NCBI RefSeq assembly: GCF_016765635.1
Contig: NZ_JAESVD010000004.1
Coordinates: 124,001-188,000, forward strand
Length of the DNA stretch: 64,000 nucleotides
Reading direction: 5' to 3'
Source: Shewanella schlegeliana
GTDB taxonomy: Bacteria; Pseudomonadota; Gammaproteobacteria; Enterobacterales; Shewanellaceae
The position numbers and the translations under genes are program-made. A model generated the notes under the pieces. The model was not told the origin of the DNA. It did no database searches and saw nothing but the letters and a program-made list of their open reading frames with translations. How positions within the stretch are numbered: the stretch's first letter is position 1; every line of letters starts with the position of its first letter. Shown here piece after piece: positions 8,052 through 18,239 of the stretch.

Positions 8052-9263
8052 TTACTTGTACTTACGCATAACCAAAGTTGCGTTTGTGCCACCAAAACCG
8101 AAGCTATTGCTCATCACAGTGTTAAGCTCTTTCTCAGTCATTTCGGTCACAATCGGCATGCCTGCCGCTTTTTCATCGACATTATCGATGTTGATGCTTG
8201 GCGCGATGAAACTGCTTTCCATCATGATCAAGCTGTAAATCGCTTCGTGTGCACCCGCTGCACCTAGAGCGTGACCTGTCAAAGACTTAGTCGATGCGAT
8301 GGCCGGCAGATTATCACCAAAGGTTTCACGTAGTGCTTCAAGCTCGCGCATATCACCTACTGGTGTAGATGTACCGTGAGTGTTGATGTAATCGATTGGC
8401 GTGTCTACATCGGCAAGTGCCATCTGCATGCAGCGAACCGCGCCTTCACCCGATGGTGCAACCATGTCATAGCCATCTGATGACGCGCCATAACCGATGA
8501 TTTCAGCGTAAATTTTTGCGCCACGTGCTAACGCGTGTTCTAACTCTTCGACAACCACAATACCGCCGCCACCAGAGATAACAAAGCCATCTCGGTCTGC
8601 ATCGTAAGTACGTGACGCTTTTGTTGGCTCGTCGTTATACTTAGTCGATAGTGCGCCCATAGCGTCGAAGCCCATGGTTAGCGTCCAATCTACTTCTTCA
8701 GCACCACCAGCAAACACCATATCTTGCTTACCCATTTGGATAAGTTCGGCTGCGTGGCCGATACAGTGTGCACTGGTTGCACAAGCTGAACTGATTGAGT
8801 AGTTCATGCCTTTAATCTTAAATGGCGTAGCCAAACACGCGCTAGCTGTGCTCGACATGATGCGCGGCACAATGTACGGGCCAACGCGTTTAACGCCTTT
8901 TTCACGTAATGTGTCTGCTGCTTGAACCTGGTTTGCAGAAGATGCGCCACCTGTGCCTACGATAATACCGACACGTGGGTCTGAATACTGCTCTTCAACT
9001 AAACCTGCATCCTTGATCGCTTCTTGCATTGCAATGTGTGCGTAGGCTGCTGCGTTACCCATAAAGCGCAGTGCTTTACGGTCAATATATTCTGATGGGT
9101 CAATCTTAATGTCGCCCCAAACATGACTACGCAGCTTCATTTCTTCAAACTGATCTGAATGGGTAATACCACTACGACCCGCTTTTAATGATTCAGTGAC
9201 TTCTTGCTTGTTGTTACCGATACTTGATACGACACCAAGTCCAGTGATCACGACTCTTTTCAT
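8052..9263 (-). CDS. fabB: Beta-ketoacyl-ACP synthase I
   Basis: Condenses malonyl-ACP with acyl-ACP in fatty acid elongation; KAS I is also needed for unsaturated fatty acids. 403 residues from [16 protein letters not shown]. The catalytic cysteine is residue 161 in [12 protein letters not shown]. The two active-site histidines lie in [11 protein letters not shown] and [11 protein letters not shown], and the glycine-rich [12 protein letters not shown] is at the end. The ATG at 9263 is chosen over a 21-codon in-frame extension because it is the family start. It is divergent from mnmC, as in Escherichia coli. A TGGTCAG motif at 9335–9341 upstream resembles half of a FadR site. Confidence 0.95.
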   Translation of the reverse strand: MKRVVITGLGVVSSIGNNKQEVTESLKAGRSGITHSDQFEEMKLRSHVWGDIKIDPSEYIDRKALRFMGNAAAYAHIAMQEAIKDAGLVEEQYSDPRVGIIVGTGGASSANQVQAADTLREKGVKRVGPYIVPRIMSSTASACLATPFKIKGMNYSISSACATSAHCIGHAAELIQMGKQDMVFAGGAEEVDWTLTMGFDAMGALSTKYNDEPTKASRTYDADRDGFVISGGGGIVVVEELEHALARGAKIYAEIIGYGASSDGYDMVAPSGEGAVRCMQMALADVDTPIDYINTHGTSTPVGDMRELEALRETFGDNLPAIASTKSLTGHALGAAGAHEAIYSLIMMESSFIAPSINIDNVDEKAAGMPIVTEMTEKELNTVMSNSFGFGGTNATLVMRKYK

Positions 9264-9494
9264 TATTAACTTTCCATTTTGTACATCTAGTACCAATTTT
9301 GCTGCACCAATGGTATCGCTTTTCATCCATTTAAGTGGTCAGCTTTCCATAAGGAACACAAAAATAATGCTCATTATGAGACCTTACGTATAATCTTTGC
9401 CAAAATTTGCCCATAAAAATGTACAATTCCGAGCAACTACCGCGGATTATAAAGCATATTTGCGAGTGCTTAATTTAACATTAAAGACGTAACC

Positions 9495-11438
9495 ATGACA
9501 GTAAGTAAAACTCTTAAGCAGATCATCGATAGCAAAACCACTCATGATGTGGTCATTGGCCAGTTAGGTTTAGGCTCTATTGCCACACTTAAACAGCTCA
9601 TTACTCAAGTTGCACAGCATAAAGAGAAGCGGATTACGCTAAAAGTTGTTGCCGATATCAATGACACCTCACGCACCCGACTTGCTGATGAAGAGCTTGC
9701 GAAACTACTGTGCACTAATGAAAGCGTCTATTTAACCGCAATTACAGGCTGCCAACGAGTCATTATTGCTAGCGTTGGGCTCACCATCGACTTTTATCTC
9801 GGCCACTATCTAAACCAGCTGCAAAGCTTACCTATGGTTAGCGATGGTTTCGTCGATGGCTGGCACATTGCAAGCGATGCTGACCAAACTCAGTTAACGC
9901 AAACGCTATTTTGGCAATTAGCAAAGTTAAGTACTAATGAGGCGCAGTTGAGCCTTGATGATGAATTAACTGCAGAACTCCAGCAGCGGCTTTATGTCCA
10001 GGCCGAGCAAGTAGGGCTTTATCGCTATGATGCGGACGATGATGCTAAAGCGAGTCATAATGCACTTCGCTGCGATGATATCTGTTTTCAAGAAAGAGCC
10101 GCACTGCGCGCGCAGAGCCGAGCAGTGCAAGCGCCCTACCCCATCTGCGCGGCCCCGTTGACCACGACAGATAATGCGGTAAGCGTTAACCAAGGCATCG
10201 CCATTATTGGTGGCGGCGTCGGCAGTGCCTGTTTGGCACTATCATTAGCAGAACGAGCTCAACGAGTTACACTTTTTTGTGAAGACCATGCCTTAGCCCA
10301 AGCGGCCTCCGGTAACAAGCAGGGCGCTATCTATCCGCTGCTCACTCCAGATAACAATACCCTAAGCCAGTACTTTCAACAGGCCTATCTGTTTAGTTTA
10401 CAAAGGCTGAAATCACTCGCCGCCCAAGGACACCCTATCGGTTTTGATCTTTGCGGCGTGGTGCATACAGGGCATGATGAGCGCAGTCGAAAGCGGGTAG
10501 CTAAGATTATCAATGGTCACGACTGGGATCCTAATATCGCCCAAGCGATTAATGCCGAGCAGGCCTCGAACATTGCAGGTGTGAAACTGGATGACGGCGG
10601 TATTTTTTACCCTCAAGGTGGTTGGGTGTCGCCGCAAGATTTTACCCGAGCGGCATTTACTCAAGCACAAGCCATTAGCGATGCTTCCCTTAAGCTCAAT
10701 ACTCAAATTACCGACATACGCTTCAAAGATGGTAGCTGGTATCTCGATAGCAACACTGAGACATTTGGCCCCTTTAAGGCACTCATTGTAGCTAACGGCA
10801 AGTCAATCACCCAGTTTTCGCAGACCCAATACCTGCAGGCCACGGGCTTTAGAGGCCAGGTCAGCCATGTCCCCTCTCGGGCCAAACTGTCGAAGCTTAG
10901 CGCAGTACTTTGCGCCCACGGTTATATGACGCCCAGCAACAACAGCTTACACTGCTTAGGCGCGAGTTACGTTAAGAACGCGGTAGATACGCATTACAGC
11001 TCCAGCGAGCAAGTGGAGAACTTACACAAAATTCAACACAGCTATGTTGGCCAAGATTGGGTGGAGGAGATCGATGTCTCCGGTCATAGCGCCCGTGTAG
11101 GTGTGCGTATGGTGACTAGAGATCACGCCCCCATGATGGGCCCGGCTCCCGATCTCGACTCAATAATGGCCTTGTATCAAGACCATCAATTAACGCCTGA
11201 GAGCCGTGTCTATTGGCAAAAGCATAATGCGCCTGTTCATCAAGGGCTGTATGTACTGGGTGGTCTTGGCTCACGCGGATTAAGCTCTGGGCCACTGGCT
11301 GCCGAGGCGCTAGCTGCACAAATTTGTGGCGAGTTAATGCCTATCAGTCGTGACTTTGTCGCGCTACTCAACCCCAATCGTATGTGGATGCGAAAACTAT
11401 TAAAGGGTAAAGCACTAGAGATGATTGGAGAGAGTTAA
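9495..11438 (+). CDS. mnmC: Bifunctional tRNA modification protein MnmC (FAD oxidase domain intact, methyltransferase domain divergent)
   Basis: Makes mnm5(s2)U34 in tRNA: the C-terminal FAD domain removes the carboxymethyl group and the N-terminal domain methylates. 647 residues, near the usual 660–690. The FAD domain is clear: AIIGGGVGSACLALSLAE near residue 235, then AASGNKQGAIYPLLTP, and a C-terminal YVLGGLGSRGLSSGPLAAE. The N-terminal about 230 residues align only loosely with other MnmC proteins. The SAM motif GFGTGLNFL is replaced by GLGSIATLK, and LDGFAPAKNPDMW by SDGFVDGWHIASD. The methylation step may therefore be weak or lost. Divergent from fabB, as in Escherichia coli. Confidence 0.88.
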   Translation: MTVSKTLKQIIDSKTTHDVVIGQLGLGSIATLKQLITQVAQHKEKRITLKVVADINDTSRTRLADEELAKLLCTNESVYLTAITGCQRVIIASVGLTIDFYLGHYLNQLQSLPMVSDGFVDGWHIASDADQTQLTQTLFWQLAKLSTNEAQLSLDDELTAELQQRLYVQAEQVGLYRYDADDDAKASHNALRCDDICFQERAALRAQSRAVQAPYPICAAPLTTTDNAVSVNQGIAIIGGGVGSACLALSLAERAQRVTLFCEDHALAQAASGNKQGAIYPLLTPDNNTLSQYFQQAYLFSLQRLKSLAAQGHPIGFDLCGVVHTGHDERSRKRVAKIINGHDWDPNIAQAINAEQASNIAGVKLDDGGIFYPQGGWVSPQDFTRAAFTQAQAISDASLKLNTQITDIRFKDGSWYLDSNTETFGPFKALIVANGKSITQFSQTQYLQATGFRGQVSHVPSRAKLSKLSAVLCAHGYMTPSNNSLHCLGASYVKNAVDTHYSSSEQVENLHKIQHSYVGQDWVEEIDVSGHSARVGVRMVTRDHAPMMGPAPDLDSIMALYQDHQLTPESRVYWQKHNAPVHQGLYVLGGLGSRGLSSGPLAAEALAAQICGELMPISRDFVALLNPNRMWMRKLLKGKALEMIGES

Positions 11439-11512
11439 TTCTGAGATGGCCGCGGACCTTTAGGCTGCTATATTTCATGGTTCTAACAAGCTCTATGGTT
11501 AGCAAGAAATAG

Positions 11513-11540
11513 AAAAGCCACTCAATAGTGGCTTTTATAG
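11513..11540. terminator. Terminator between mnmC and the TrmH-family gene
   Basis: Stem AAAAGCCAC / GTGGCTTTT with a TCAATA loop between two convergent genes. The T tract is short. Confidence 0.7.
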
Positions 11541-11553
11541 GATAAGCAAGGAC

Positions 11554-12078
11554 TCAACGTTTGACTCTAACTCGATTATTTGTGTCTCGACTGCTACGAA
11601 TAAGATCATCGCTAGCGATAGAGGCCGACTTAGCGAGTCTATCGTAAAGTAACACGTTTACCGAAGCGGCAAGATTCATACAACCAACCGTCGGCACATA
11701 AACCACGGCATCGGCGTTATTAATCACTTGCTGGCTGATGGTGCCGTCTTCAGGTCCAAAGATGTAGATCGCTTTTTCAGGGTGCTCAAACTCAGGTAAC
11801 GGGATCGCGCCTTCAACCAGATCGACACAGACCACTTTCACATCAGGCGCTATCGCATCGAGTAGTGACTCAACTTTCTTTAGCGGGATAGAACTACTGG
11901 CACGCTTGGTGTCAGTATTGTACTGCGCCGAACCATTACTGGCCGCCAACTCATAACGTTTACCGGTATAAAATACAGCGTCGGCGCTGTAACAGCCCAC
12001 GGCGCGCATGATGCCGCCGACATTGGTTGGACTTTTCGGATTGACGAGACCAATTGCAACAAAACTACTCATACTCAT
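11554..12078 (-). CDS. TrmH (SpoU) family RNA 2'-O-methyltransferase
   Basis: 174 residues with the three SpoU motifs in order: motif 1 NPKSPTNVGGIMRA near residue 13, motif 2 AIYIFGPEDGT near 103, and motif 3 VPTVGCMNLAASVNVLLYDR near 128–147. These form the knotted SAM site. It is a stand-alone catalytic domain without an RNA-binding extension, and the target RNA cannot be told. Two in-frame ATGs (12078 and 12072) are equally possible starts. It lies downstream of yfcL in the same direction and may share its transcript. Confidence 0.88.
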   Translation of the reverse strand: MSMSSFVAIGLVNPKSPTNVGGIMRAVGCYSADAVFYTGKRYELAASNGSAQYNTDTKRASSSIPLKKVESLLDAIAPDVKVVCVDLVEGAIPLPEFEHPEKAIYIFGPEDGTISQQVINNADAVVYVPTVGCMNLAASVNVLLYDRLAKSASIASDDLIRSSRDTNNRVRVKR

Positions 12079-12126
12079 AAAAGCTTAAACTCTCATCAAC
12101 CTATCTATAGCGCTAAATACAAAATA

Positions 12127-12396
12127 TTAAGCCGCTAGTTTCTCACTCAATTGTGTCCACGCATCATTAACTAATGCGTAATCAGTATCACTTAGCTCTT
12201 CTCTAGCCAGTGCTAAACACTCGGTCATCTTAGCTTCTAAGGCGCTTAGGCCCTGCTCGCTCTCAACTTCAAGCTGTGAAAGCACAACAGCAACATGGCC
12301 CTGTAGATAGCCACTTGCAAATAACGCATCATCATCACCTTCGGCAACAATGCTTTCAATCCAGTCTTGTAGTGTTTGCTCGTACTTCTCAATCAT
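12127..12396 (-). CDS. yfcL: YfcL family protein
   Basis: 89 residues, acidic and helical, matching the Escherichia coli YfcL pattern (start MIEKYEQTL, then DDALFASGYLQGHVAV and a YALVNDAWTQL end). YfcL also sits near fabB and aroC in E. coli. Its function is not established. I choose the ATG at 12396, which has a good GGAG ten bases upstream; a TTG 13 codons earlier has no ribosome site. Confidence 0.85.
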   Translation of the reverse strand: MIEKYEQTLQDWIESIVAEGDDDALFASGYLQGHVAVVLSQLEVESEQGLSALEAKMTECLALAREELSDTDYALVNDAWTQLSEKLAA

Positions 12397-12527
12397 CGAG
12401 GGCTCCGCGTTATTATCGATTGAAGTGCTGTTCAATAGCCATTAGAGCCAGTCACTCCAAACATCTATTATTTTCGTAAATTAACATCACCAAGCCAAGT
12501 TTGACTACGCACTCGGTGACGAGTGTT

Positions 12528-13688
12528 TTATGCTAAATCCGGATTTGCAACTTGGTACATCACGTAATCGTGATAGCCCGTAATCACCTTATAATAACCC
12601 GTAAGCGCTTTATCTAATTCAGGGTCGCCACTATCCACAATTAATGGCCTGCCATCAAGTGCTTTTAGCTTTGTTTTTGTCGCCAGTATAACAATATTAT
12701 CTTTGCCGACTCGCGTGATGAGTTCAGGGCTAAGCTGCTGATTACCTCTTCCTAAAACGTGCCCTTGGCCGCCAATTAGGGTGATAAACAACTTTAGTGC
12801 TTTGTTTTCAGTGAGCTGTAATAACTTATTGGCACAAAGGTCACTCGCTACCAGTGCCTCATCTTGAATAAGGTCGACCCCTAGCAAGGTGTTTTCAAGT
12901 CCTAACTCGCTCATAACTGCAGCAACAGTGCTGCCCGAGCCCATGATGCACAGATTATCTTCCATCTGTTCAATCGCTTCAGCGGCGATATCGGCAAGTA
13001 CCAGTTCATCACTCTCTTTGCCGCCCATCTTTACCGCTTGTACATATCGAGGTTCGGCAGGTACCAGCATTTCACCAAAGCGCTTAGCACGTACCACCCC
13101 TGTTCGAAATGCCACTTCATCGATATCCATCACATCGGCGCTCATCAAGCTGACTAAATCACCATCGAGCAACATTTTTACCACCATGCCCGAAGCGTGG
13201 GGCGTGATGCCATAGACGCCTGAGTGAATTTTCACGCCAGCAGGAACACCTAATACTGGCAGCTTATCATCGGCGATAGCGTACACATCCCGTGCGGTAC
13301 CATCACCACCCGCAAATAACAGCAGATCGAGTGTCTCATTTAACAGCTCTGTCACCACTTTTTGAGTGTCTTGCGCCTGGGTTTGCTGCGGCGCTTGGTA
13401 AACAACGCGAGTGTTAAAGCCCATCTGCTTAGCCAGCGTCTCACCCATATTGCCTGATGCCGTGATCACTTCGATACGCGCTTTATAAGGTTCAATCACA
13501 GCGAGAGCCTGTTGCATTCTAAGGTGCGCTTTGGGTACTGCACCTTTGGCAATGGCCTCCGCAGCCACGCCATCACTGCCCTTTAAAGCGACACTGCCCC
13601 CAAGGCCTGCAAGTGGATTGATGATCAAACCTAGACGAAACTTCCCCACAATGATGACTCCATTTTTACGCTGTAGGTTAATACCCAT
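12528..13688 (-). CDS. ATP-NAD kinase family protein
   Basis: 386 residues. The NAD-kinase/diacylglycerol-kinase-like nucleotide site is visible as LLLFAGGDGTARDVY near residue 125, preceded by GLIINPLAGLGG. A glycine-rich MGSGSTVAAVM segment and a long C-terminal domain follow. The family (COG3199) is related to but distinct from the essential NAD kinase NadK, and its substrate is not settled. The start ATG overlaps the stop of the upstream MFS gene by one base (TAATG), which points to translational coupling in an aroC–MFS–kinase operon. Confidence 0.85.
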   Translation of the reverse strand: MGINLQRKNGVIIVGKFRLGLIINPLAGLGGSVALKGSDGVAAEAIAKGAVPKAHLRMQQALAVIEPYKARIEVITASGNMGETLAKQMGFNTRVVYQAPQQTQAQDTQKVVTELLNETLDLLLFAGGDGTARDVYAIADDKLPVLGVPAGVKIHSGVYGITPHASGMVVKMLLDGDLVSLMSADVMDIDEVAFRTGVVRAKRFGEMLVPAEPRYVQAVKMGGKESDELVLADIAAEAIEQMEDNLCIMGSGSTVAAVMSELGLENTLLGVDLIQDEALVASDLCANKLLQLTENKALKLFITLIGGQGHVLGRGNQQLSPELITRVGKDNIVILATKTKLKALDGRPLIVDSGDPELDKALTGYYKVITGYHDYVMYQVANPDLA

Positions 13689-14851
13689 TAAGCGGCATGC
13701 GCTTCGGGTTTAGGAATAAATAACACGGCTAGCATGGACACAAATGCGCAAGCTGCGGCAAAGAGCCAAGCCGACACGGCGCCAGAACCGTTCCCCCAAA
13801 TAATGCCACATAACCAAGTCCCTAACGCGCCCCCCACACCAAAGCTTAAACTGGCATATAGTGCCTGGCCTTGACTACGTCGGCTTACATCGAAGTGTTT
13901 ATGAATAAACTGAATCGATGCAGCATGAGTTAGGCCGAAGGTGAAGGCATGCAATATCTGACTGATGCTAAGATAAACTATGTTTTCAACGCCGTATGCC
14001 AGTAATAGCCAGCGAACGGCGGTTAAACCTATGCTCACGATCAGCAAAAGCTGCACCCCAAAGCGGCCGAGCAATTTTGGCGCATACATAAACATGACGA
14101 TTTCAGCCATGACGCCCAGTGCAACAAAGATCCCCGCTGCGGCCTCGGTATAACCCGCTTGCTTCAAGTAAAGTACGAAGAAGCCATAAAAAGGACCGGC
14201 ACTCATCTGCAGTAACATCGCCGAGATCAAAAACCAGATTAAGGCTCTATCGAAGACTATAGGCTTACGCTTTTGGGTTTTATCGACAACCGCGCGGTTA
14301 GAGGGCAGTGGCAACGCACTGACTAGCATACCGATAAACAATGACATACCGATATAAGGCAGGATCTGCGGTCCAAAGTGCCCGATAGCAAAGCCGCCGC
14401 CAACCACCAGCACGATATAACCGATACTGCCCCAGCTTCTAATCGCACCATATCGATTGGCATCGTCACCTAAAGTTTCAAGAGTAATCACTTCAAGTTG
14501 CGCCAATATGGCATTCCAGAAAAAGGTATACACAGCGAGACTAATGGCAAGATAGGTTAAGCTGCCATCATAGAAGAAGGTCAGATAACTTAACGCTGCG
14601 GCACCAGCGCCAATTTTAATCAACTCCGAGCGCATGCCCGTTCTATCGGCAACGATTGCCCATAGATTAGGCGCGATGATCCGGGTAGCCATTAGAATGG
14701 CGAGTAGGAAGCCTATCTCTTCGGCGTTAAAACCCCGACTGTCAAAAAAGACCCCAAGATAAGGCACCATGATGCCTAGGATTGAAAAGAAAAAGAAATA
14801 ACAGGCACAGAGCCAGCGAAGTTGCTGCTCTGTGCTTTTGGGTTGAAACAT
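13688..14851 (-). CDS. MFS transporter, HcaT/3-phenylpropionate-permease-like
   Basis: 387 residues with about twelve hydrophobic segments and a short loop around residue 190 (RAVVDKTQKRKP) between the two halves. The opening WLCACYFFFFSILGIMVPYLGVFFDSRGF and the RYGAIRSWGSIGYIV segment are characteristic of the MFS_1-like/HcaT family. The substrate is unknown. It overlaps aroC upstream and the NAD-kinase-like gene downstream by one base each (TAATG), so it is part of that operon. Confidence 0.88.
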   Translation of the reverse strand: MFQPKSTEQQLRWLCACYFFFFSILGIMVPYLGVFFDSRGFNAEEIGFLLAILMATRIIAPNLWAIVADRTGMRSELIKIGAGAAALSYLTFFYDGSLTYLAISLAVYTFFWNAILAQLEVITLETLGDDANRYGAIRSWGSIGYIVLVVGGGFAIGHFGPQILPYIGMSLFIGMLVSALPLPSNRAVVDKTQKRKPIVFDRALIWFLISAMLLQMSAGPFYGFFVLYLKQAGYTEAAAGIFVALGVMAEIVMFMYAPKLLGRFGVQLLLIVSIGLTAVRWLLLAYGVENIVYLSISQILHAFTFGLTHAASIQFIHKHFDVSRRSQGQALYASLSFGVGGALGTWLCGIIWGNGSGAVSAWLFAAACAFVSMLAVLFIPKPEAHAA

Positions 14852-15945
14852 TAACGCATTCCGATAATAGGTGTACTGCTATTCACATCCATATTTTGTG
14901 CACGGTGGCGTAATAGGTGATCCATCAGCACGATAGCCAACATGGCTTCGGCAATCGGTACCGCTCGAATACCCACACAAGGATCGTGACGCCCTTTGGT
15001 GACAACTTCTGCAACTTCGCCTTGGGCATTCATGCTTTCACCCGGTACGCTGATGCTTGAAGTCGGCTTCATCGCAATATGAGCAACGATTGGCTGACCC
15101 GAAGAGATCCCGCCTAAAATGCCACCAGCATGGTTTGATGCAAAACCTTCTGGTGACATCAAGTCTCGATGTTCAGACCCTTTTTGATTCACCACCTCAA
15201 AACCATCACCAATCTCAACACCTTTAACGGCATTAATGCCCATTAGTGCATGAGCAATATCGGCATCTAAGCGGTCAAATACTGGCTCACCGAGTCCCAC
15301 TGGTACACCCGTTGCGACAACGGAGACTTTAGCACCAATCGAGTCTCCACTCTTCTTAAGCTCACGCATATAATCGTCTAATGAATCTAACTTTGATGCA
15401 TCAGGGAAAAAGAAAGGATTTTGCTCAATCTGCTCAAAATCGACAGTTTCGGCTGCAATGGGCCCAAGCTGTGACAGATAGGCATGAATTTCAACACCAT
15501 GCACTTGTTTTAAATACTTCTTAGCGACAGCACCAGCGGCGACTCGCATTGCGGTTTCACGAGCCGATGAACGTCCACCACCGCGATAATCGCGCTGTCC
15601 GTACTTTTGCTGATAGGTGTAGTCGGCGTGTCCAGGACGGAACAGATCTTTAATATTGGAGTAGTCTTTGCTGCGCTGGTCGGTATTTTCAATCAATAAA
15701 CCGATTGAGGTGCCTGTAGTTTGCCCTTCAAATACACCAGAAAGAATACGCACTTCATCAGGCTCACGACGAGCCGTTGTATAACGAGAGGTCCCCGGAC
15801 GACGACGGTCTAGGTCATGCTGCATATCCGCTTCAGTCAACTCAACCCCAGGAGGGCATCCGTCGATAATACAGCCGATGGCGACACCGTGACTCTCACC
15901 GAATGTTGTTACTACGAAATTTTGACCAATACTGTTTCCCGACAT
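14851..15945 (-). CDS. aroC: Chorismate synthase
   Basis: Converts 5-enolpyruvylshikimate-3-phosphate to chorismate, the last common step to aromatic amino acids, using reduced FMN. 364 residues, the usual length. Visible signatures are [12 protein letters not shown] near residue 14, the [19 protein letters not shown] loop near 48, [13 protein letters not shown] near 125–135, and the C-terminal [18 protein letters not shown]. It lies 137 bases downstream of prmB in the same direction, the neighbour order also found in E. coli. Confidence 0.97.
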   Translation of the reverse strand: MSGNSIGQNFVVTTFGESHGVAIGCIIDGCPPGVELTEADMQHDLDRRRPGTSRYTTARREPDEVRILSGVFEGQTTGTSIGLLIENTDQRSKDYSNIKDLFRPGHADYTYQQKYGQRDYRGGGRSSARETAMRVAAGAVAKKYLKQVHGVEIHAYLSQLGPIAAETVDFEQIEQNPFFFPDASKLDSLDDYMRELKKSGDSIGAKVSVVATGVPVGLGEPVFDRLDADIAHALMGINAVKGVEIGDGFEVVNQKGSEHRDLMSPEGFASNHAGGILGGISSGQPIVAHIAMKPTSSISVPGESMNAQGEVAEVVTKGRHDPCVGIRAVPIAEAMLAIVLMDHLLRHRAQNMDVNSSTPIIGMR

Positions 15946-16082
15946 CCGCTTTTTCGCCCTCTATCTCTTTATTCTAGTTATCATTTACCCGCGCTTTGTC
16001 GGTAAATTCCTTTTTAATATCAATCACAATGTAGGAGTACTGATTGATATAAAGCCGCAGGCAAGCCTGCAGCTAGGATCTA

Positions 16083-17027
16083 TTATTCACTATCTTTATA
16101 GATGGCGAAAAGTGATTCATTTTCAACTAGCTGATCGCGAGTTAGTACAAATACACCGTCACCGCCATTCTCGAACTCAATCCAAGTAAATGGTACATCA
16201 GGGAATTGCTCACTCAATTGAACCATTGAGTTACCCACTTCAACCACTAACAGTCCATCTTCGGTCATGTAATCGGCAGCATTGGCTAGAATACGCTTAG
16301 TTAAATCTAAGCCATCACGACCCGACCCTAAACCGATCTCTGGTTCGTGATGATATTCATCTGGCATATCAGCAATATCTTCAGCATCCACATAAGGCGG
16401 GTTCGATACGATTAAATCGTAATGCGGCCCTTTGGGAATCGCCGAGAATAGATCTGACTCCATCGGGAATACTCTATCCATCACCTCAAGCGTTTCGATG
16501 TTGATCTGTGCAACTTCTAATGCATCGACGCTGATATCTAAGGCATCGACCTCTGCATCTTCAAATTCGTAAGCACAGGCAATTGCAATACAACCGCTAC
16601 CGGTACATAGATCCAGTACACGGTTAACAGGCTTGTTATATAGCCAAGGACTAAAACGATTAGCAATAAGCTCGGCTATTGGCGAGCGAGGAACAAGAAC
16701 ACGTTCGTCGACATAGAACTCAAGCCCAGCAAACTGCGCCTTATTGGTAAGATAAGGTACAGGCAAGCGCTCTCTTACACGGCGAATAATAAGCTCAACA
16801 ATCTTGTGCTTTTCACTGCTGGTTAAATTAGAGTGAATAACTTGCTGACCAATTTCTTCCGGCAGATGCAAGGCATGAAATACTAACGCAATCGCTTCGT
16901 CCCACGCGTTATCTGTACCATGGCCATAGTAAATATTTGCATCATTAAAACGACTGACGCCCCAACGTAGCATATCGCCAATAGTACGTAATTCTGTTAC
17001 CGCTTCATCAACAAAAATCTTATCCAA
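16083..17027 (-). CDS. prmB: 50S ribosomal protein L3 glutamine methyltransferase
   Basis: Methylates a glutamine of ribosomal protein L3 with SAM. 314 residues: an N-terminal helical region, then a Rossmann methyltransferase with [19 protein letters not shown] near residue 138 and the glutamine-binding [13 protein letters not shown] near 208. The start appears to be TTG at 17027, since the frame has no good ATG there and a GGAGTGA ribosome site lies eight bases upstream. It is divergent from smrB and upstream of aroC, as in E. coli. Confidence 0.93.
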   Translation of the reverse strand: MDKIFVDEAVTELRTIGDMLRWGVSRFNDANIYYGHGTDNAWDEAIALVFHALHLPEEIGQQVIHSNLTSSEKHKIVELIIRRVRERLPVPYLTNKAQFAGLEFYVDERVLVPRSPIAELIANRFSPWLYNKPVNRVLDLCTGSGCIAIACAYEFEDAEVDALDISVDALEVAQINIETLEVMDRVFPMESDLFSAIPKGPHYDLIVSNPPYVDAEDIADMPDEYHHEPEIGLGSGRDGLDLTKRILANAADYMTEDGLLVVEVGNSMVQLSEQFPDVPFTWIEFENGGDGVFVLTRDQLVENESLFAIYKDSE

Positions 17028-17106
17028 AATTCACTCCAACTTTTTAATTCCGACTCATTGTAACTGAACTCTATTCATATGGCATCGGATTCAATAAAAT
17101 AGAGTG

Positions 17107-17637
17107 ATGAATAAAAGCAAAGATAAAGACGATTTGGCCCTTTTTGCAGAGCTGACTAAAGGCATAAAACCTTTTCAGCAAAATAAGCGCCATTTCATAG
17201 CGGCTCCTAAGGACCGAAAAATCATTGAAGAGAAAGAGCAACAGCTGCATGCAGATTGTTATTTCTCTGACACCTACCAGCCTCTTTTGCCCGTAAATGG
17301 GCCGATGAAGTGGGCCCGTGATGATGTGGATAACCATGAGGTTAAACGCTTACGCCGTGGAGACTACGTGCCTGACCTATTGCTAGATATGCATGGTATG
17401 CGTCAAACAGAAGCGAAACTCGAGCTTGCGGCGTTGATCCAAGCTTGTATTAAGCAGCAAAGCCATTGCTGCTGCGTGATGCATGGGCATGGAACGGGGA
17501 TATTAAAACAAAATATTCCTATGTGGTTAGTGCAACATCCTCATGTTAAAGCCTTTCATCAAGCCACTAAAGAATGGGGTAGCGATGCGGCGCTGTTAGT
17601 ATTGATAGACATTGGTGATCAGCCCTATCGCCGTTAA
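17107..17637 (+). CDS. smrB: Ribosome rescue endonuclease SmrB
   Basis: Cleaves mRNA between collided ribosomes to allow rescue. 176 residues, close to E. coli SmrB throughout (SDTYQPLLPVNGPMKWARD, then LRRGDYVPDLLLDMHGMRQ). The Smr domain occupies the C-terminal half, with its first motif as DMHG rather than the common DLHG, and VMHGHGTGILKQNIPMWL as the second. The ATG at 17107 is preferred; a GTG directly before it is less likely. It is divergent from prmB. Confidence 0.93.
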   Translation: MNKSKDKDDLALFAELTKGIKPFQQNKRHFIAAPKDRKIIEEKEQQLHADCYFSDTYQPLLPVNGPMKWARDDVDNHEVKRLRRGDYVPDLLLDMHGMRQTEAKLELAALIQACIKQQSHCCCVMHGHGTGILKQNIPMWLVQHPHVKAFHQATKEWGSDAALLVLIDIGDQPYRR

Positions 17638-17696
17638 TGCCCTTAGATAATCGTTAAAAAACTCAAACCAAAAATTAAAATAACAGGCCTTAAAGC

Positions 17697-17728
17697 AAAA
17701 AAGTGAGTCATTACTGACTCACTTTTTT
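17697..17728. terminator. Bidirectional terminator between smrB and sixA
   Basis: Perfect 14-bp stem AAAAAAGTGAGTCA / TGACTCACTTTTTT with a TTAC loop between two convergent genes. Confidence 0.92.
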
Positions 17729-17768
17729 CATATCTAAGTTAGAAAACTCTCTAGCAGTTGAGTTCAAA

Positions 17769-18239
17769 CTAACTAATAGAATGTGGTGCATGTTGCCAAA
17801 CCAGAGTGTTTCTTTCATTCACTCTTTCAATCAAGGTCACTCCAGATGTTGCAAACAGTGGCGGTTCAATGCCTGGCACTAATTCACTAACAAGGTAACC
17901 TAACAGCGGCATATGTGCGATCACTAACACATTCTTAGCCTGATACTGCTCAGCATACGCAAGCACGAGATCGGCGACGCGACCTGGATCTCCCGCAGGA
18001 ACTAGCTCATCTAACGTGATCCACTTATGAGGTTCTGGGAAGTGCTTACTGACTTCTTGCCAGCTTTGCTGGGCTCTTAAATAGGGACTTACCAGTACCA
18101 AGTCAAATTCCTTGATAGTAAGCCCTAACCAATTACTCATCAAAGCGGTGTGATGACGGCCGGTATCTGTAAGGGTACGCTCTCTATCGGAGTGAGCATT
18201 ATAACCCGCTTCACCGTGACGCATTAAAAATAGCTGCAT
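17769..18239 (-). CDS. sixA: Phosphohistidine phosphatase SixA
   Basis: 156 residues. Histidine phosphatase superfamily: the catalytic histidine is in LFLMRHGEAGY at residues 4–14, the second-site histidine in VLVIAHMPLLGYL, and ERTLTDTGRHH follows the first motif. In E. coli SixA dephosphorylates the phosphotransferase protein NPr/HPt domains. The small length without extra domains fits SixA. The ATG at 18239 is the family start. Its upstream region is shared with the divergent M16 peptidase. Confidence 0.92.
   Translation of the reverse strand: MQLFLMRHGEAGYNAHSDRERTLTDTGRHHTALMSNWLGLTIKEFDLVLVSPYLRAQQSWQEVSKHFPEPHKWITLDELVPAGDPGRVADLVLAYAEQYQAKNVLVIAHMPLLGYLVSELVPGIEPPLFATSGVTLIERVNERNTLVWQHAPHSIS

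Noticed and set aside
12510..12525. Hairpin CACTCG-GTGA-CGAGTG after the NAD-kinase-like gene as a terminator
   Set aside because: The T tract is on the wrong side for the leftward gene; nothing rightward is transcribed into it.
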